Source of the DNA: CAZADA01 sp964483775
GTDB taxonomy: Bacteria > Pseudomonadota > Alphaproteobacteria > Caulobacterales > Maricaulaceae
Direction: 5' to 3'
Assembly: GCA_964483775.1 (NCBI GenBank)
Contig: CAZADA010000065.1
Span: forward strand, 1-17,002
DNA: 17,002 nt
Shown here: positions 16,331 through 17,002 of the stretch, one piece after another
How positions within the stretch are numbered: the first letter of the stretch is position 1
Layout of the letters: each line of letters opens with the position of its first letter
Translations under genes and position numbers: made by a program
Notes under the pieces: model-generated
The model's database searches: none
The model's input: the letters and a program-made list of their open reading frames with translations, nothing else
Told to the model about the DNA's origin: nothing

Positions 16331-16358
16331 ACTATACTTGGTAAATCGTTTTGCACAA
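16331..16358 (-). promoter_or_regulatory. Candidate sigma70 promoter of gcrA
   Basis: On the minus strand TTGTGC (16358-16353) and TATAGT (16336-16331) are separated by 16 bp and resemble -35 and -10 elements. Transcription would begin near 16325, leaving a leader of about 90 nt before the gcrA ATG at 16233. The -35 element overlaps one DnaA-like box (16349-16357), which would suit direct control by DnaA. Confidence 0.45.
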
Positions 16359-16429
16359 GACCCTAGATGTGGAAATCTGCACTGTGGACAACCTGAGGGC
16401 TTTGTGGAAAAACCTCTCAAACTTCGGAT

Positions 16430-16435
16430 TTGACA
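16430..16435 (+). promoter_or_regulatory. Consensus -35 hexamer ahead of the YadH-like gene
   Basis: TTGACA matches the sigma70 -35 consensus exactly. A -10 partner is weak: GTTAAT (16454-16459) lies 18 bp downstream, inside the CtrA-type box. If used, transcription would begin near 16466, downstream of the ATG at 16451, so translation would have to start at the GTG at 16508. Confidence 0.35.
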
Positions 16436-16443
16436 ACTAAGTC

Positions 16444-16458
16444 TTAACAGATGGTTAA
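16444..16458. promoter_or_regulatory. CtrA-type binding site, TTAA-N7-TTAA
   Basis: TTAA (16444-16447), seven bases, TTAA (16455-16458) is an exact match to the core full-length CtrA box; it is also the inverted repeat TTAAC-N5-GTTAA. It sits between the divergent gcrA and permease genes, about 120 bp upstream of the predicted gcrA start point and overlapping the first possible ATG of the permease gene. CtrA represses gcrA in Caulobacter. Which of the two genes this site serves cannot be told from sequence. Confidence 0.6.
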
Positions 16459-17002
16459 TTTCTCAGCAGACGTCAGCGATTCACCAAGCGTTCGCCAGTT
16501 GGGCCTCGTGAATTGGTTGGGGCTATGGACGCTCTACAAAAAAGAGGTGCTTCGGTTTCTCAAGGTGTCGGTGCAAACTGTCCTGGCGCCGGCGGTGCAG
16601 ACTCTTTTGTTTATGATGGTGCTCAGTCTGGCGTGGGGCGATGCGCGCGGAGACGTCTTGGGAGTGTCCTTTCCCACGTTTTTGGGCCCCGGATTGGTGA
16701 TGATGGCGGTGATCAACGCTGGATTCGCCAACACGTCATCTTCACTGATTGTCTCAAAGCTTCAGGGCAACGCGGTGGACTTCTTGATGCCGCCCCTGTC
16801 GCCAGCCGAGCACGCCCTTGGTTTCATCGGCGGCGGGGTCACGCGTGGTTTGCTGGTGGCTGTGGCGGGGCTTGTGGTCGTGTTTCCCTTCGCTAACCTT
16901 GGTTTGGCGAACATAGCCGCGGTGGTGTATTTAGCCGTTGTCGCTGCGGTCATGACATCGGCGTTCGGTCTCATTGCCGGCGTGTGGGGTGAGAAGTTTG
17001 AC
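16451..17002 (+). CDS. ABC-2 type transporter permease, YadH-like, 5' part (3' end outside the window)
   Basis: This is an inner-membrane permease of an ABC-2 exporter; substrate unknown. The frame is open to the right edge, giving 184 residues of a protein usually about 255-275 long. Similarity to E. coli YadH is recognisable: LWTLYKKEVLRFLKV, QTVLAPAVQTLLFMMV, FPTFLGPGLVMMAVIN, ANTSSSLIVSKLQGN, DFLMPPLSPAEHALGFIGGG and VTRGLLV, with four membrane segments present. The first possible start after an in-frame TAA (16445-16447) is ATG 16451, giving an N-terminal tail of about 20 residues before NWLGLW. A GTG at 16508 is the alternative and would be needed if the TTGACA promoter is used. Neither has a good ribosome site. 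A partner ATPase gene is not visible and should lie nearby, probably just outside the window. Confidence 0.88.
   Translation, partial: MVNFSADVSDSPSVRQLGLVNWLGLWTLYKKEVLRFLKVSVQTVLAPAVQTLLFMMVLSLAWGDARGDVLGVSFPTFLGPGLVMMAVINAGFANTSSSLIVSKLQGNAVDFLMPPLSPAEHALGFIGGGVTRGLLVAVAGLVVVFPFANLGLANIAAVVYLAVVAAVMTSAFGLIAGVWGEKFD
16478..16482. promoter_or_regulatory. GANTC (CcrM methylation) site
   Basis: GATTC is the only GANTC sequence I found between the gcrA start and the GTG at 16508. It lies 20 bp past the CtrA-type box. GANTC sites near promoters are the places where GcrA acts in Caulobacter, so it could make the permease gene or the divergent region responsive to GcrA and methylation state. A single 5-bp match is weak evidence alone. 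Confidence 0.35.

Larger units (their letters stand above)
16272..16411. promoter_or_regulatory. Cluster of DnaA-like boxes upstream of gcrA
   Basis: Compared with the consensus TTATNCACA, four 9-mers have one mismatch: TTGTGCACA (minus strand, 16280-16272), TTTTGCACA (plus, 16349-16357), TTGTCCACA (minus, 16391-16383) and TTTTCCACA (minus, 16411-16403). A fifth, ATTTCCACA (minus, 16376-16368), has two. Three share the same orientation within 44 bp. In Caulobacter DnaA activates gcrA transcription, so a role as DnaA sites for gcrA is plausible. An origin-like role is the less likely alternative. Confidence 0.5.

Noticed and set aside
16234..16450. Replication origin between gcrA and the permease gene
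   Set aside because: DnaA-like boxes, an A+T-rich stretch and a CtrA box recall Caulobacter-type origins, but all boxes carry mismatches and the neighbours are not typical of origins. Promoter control of gcrA explains the sites more simply.
16513..16896. 127-codon plus-strand frame inside the YadH-like permease gene
   Set aside because: It is the wrong frame. The neighbouring frame, open to the window edge, gives the hydrophobic permease sequence with YadH-like motifs.

Overview
The window is high-GC chromosomal DNA of an alphaproteobacterium, most likely near Caulobacterales, Hyphomonadaceae or Maricaulales. Three things point there: a gcrA gene; a pho cluster ordered phoR-pstC-pstA-pstB-phoU-phoB without pstS, as I recall it from Caulobacter; and a CtrA-type box, DnaA-like boxes and a GANTC site together upstream of gcrA. 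I see no phage, IS, CRISPR, rRNA or tRNA genes.

Layout. Positions 2-730 (+) hold the 3' part of ferrochelatase hemH. Positions 731-1057 lie between convergent genes and contain no gene I can support. Next, on the minus strand, are kdsD (arabinose-5-phosphate isomerase, about 2041 to 1058) and, upstream of it past two hairpins (2133-2180), a tripartite RND efflux operon. That operon reads outer-membrane lipoprotein (8344-6824), periplasmic adaptor (6827-5460), inner-membrane pump (5463-2188), with 4-nt overlaps at both junctions. A divergent control region (8345-8566) separates it from the phosphate-control genes on the plus strand: phoR (8567-9925), a Pho box (9989-10006), pstC, pstA, pstB and phoU (10071-14857, all overlapping), and phoB (14920-15627). 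An 11-bp perfect inverted repeat separates phoB from the convergent gcrA (16233-15682). The 16234-16510 region upstream of gcrA carries the cell-cycle-type sites. The window ends in a truncated YadH-like ABC-2 permease gene (+).

How the parts fit. PstC, PstA and PstB form the inner-membrane phosphate importer. PhoU links its state to PhoR, and PhoR phosphorylates PhoB. The Pho box before pstC suggests that PhoB autoregulates the cluster. The phosphate-binding protein PstS must be encoded elsewhere. GcrA is a cell-cycle transcription factor working with sigma70 and GANTC methylation, and the sites upstream of its gene fit a CtrA/DnaA-controlled promoter.

I did not find a convincing undescribed system. 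The most noteworthy signals are the CtrA-box/DnaA-box/GANTC cluster between gcrA and the permease gene, an EF-hand-like calcium loop in a predicted surface loop of the efflux lipoprotein, and an acidic, cysteine-containing tail on the efflux adaptor.
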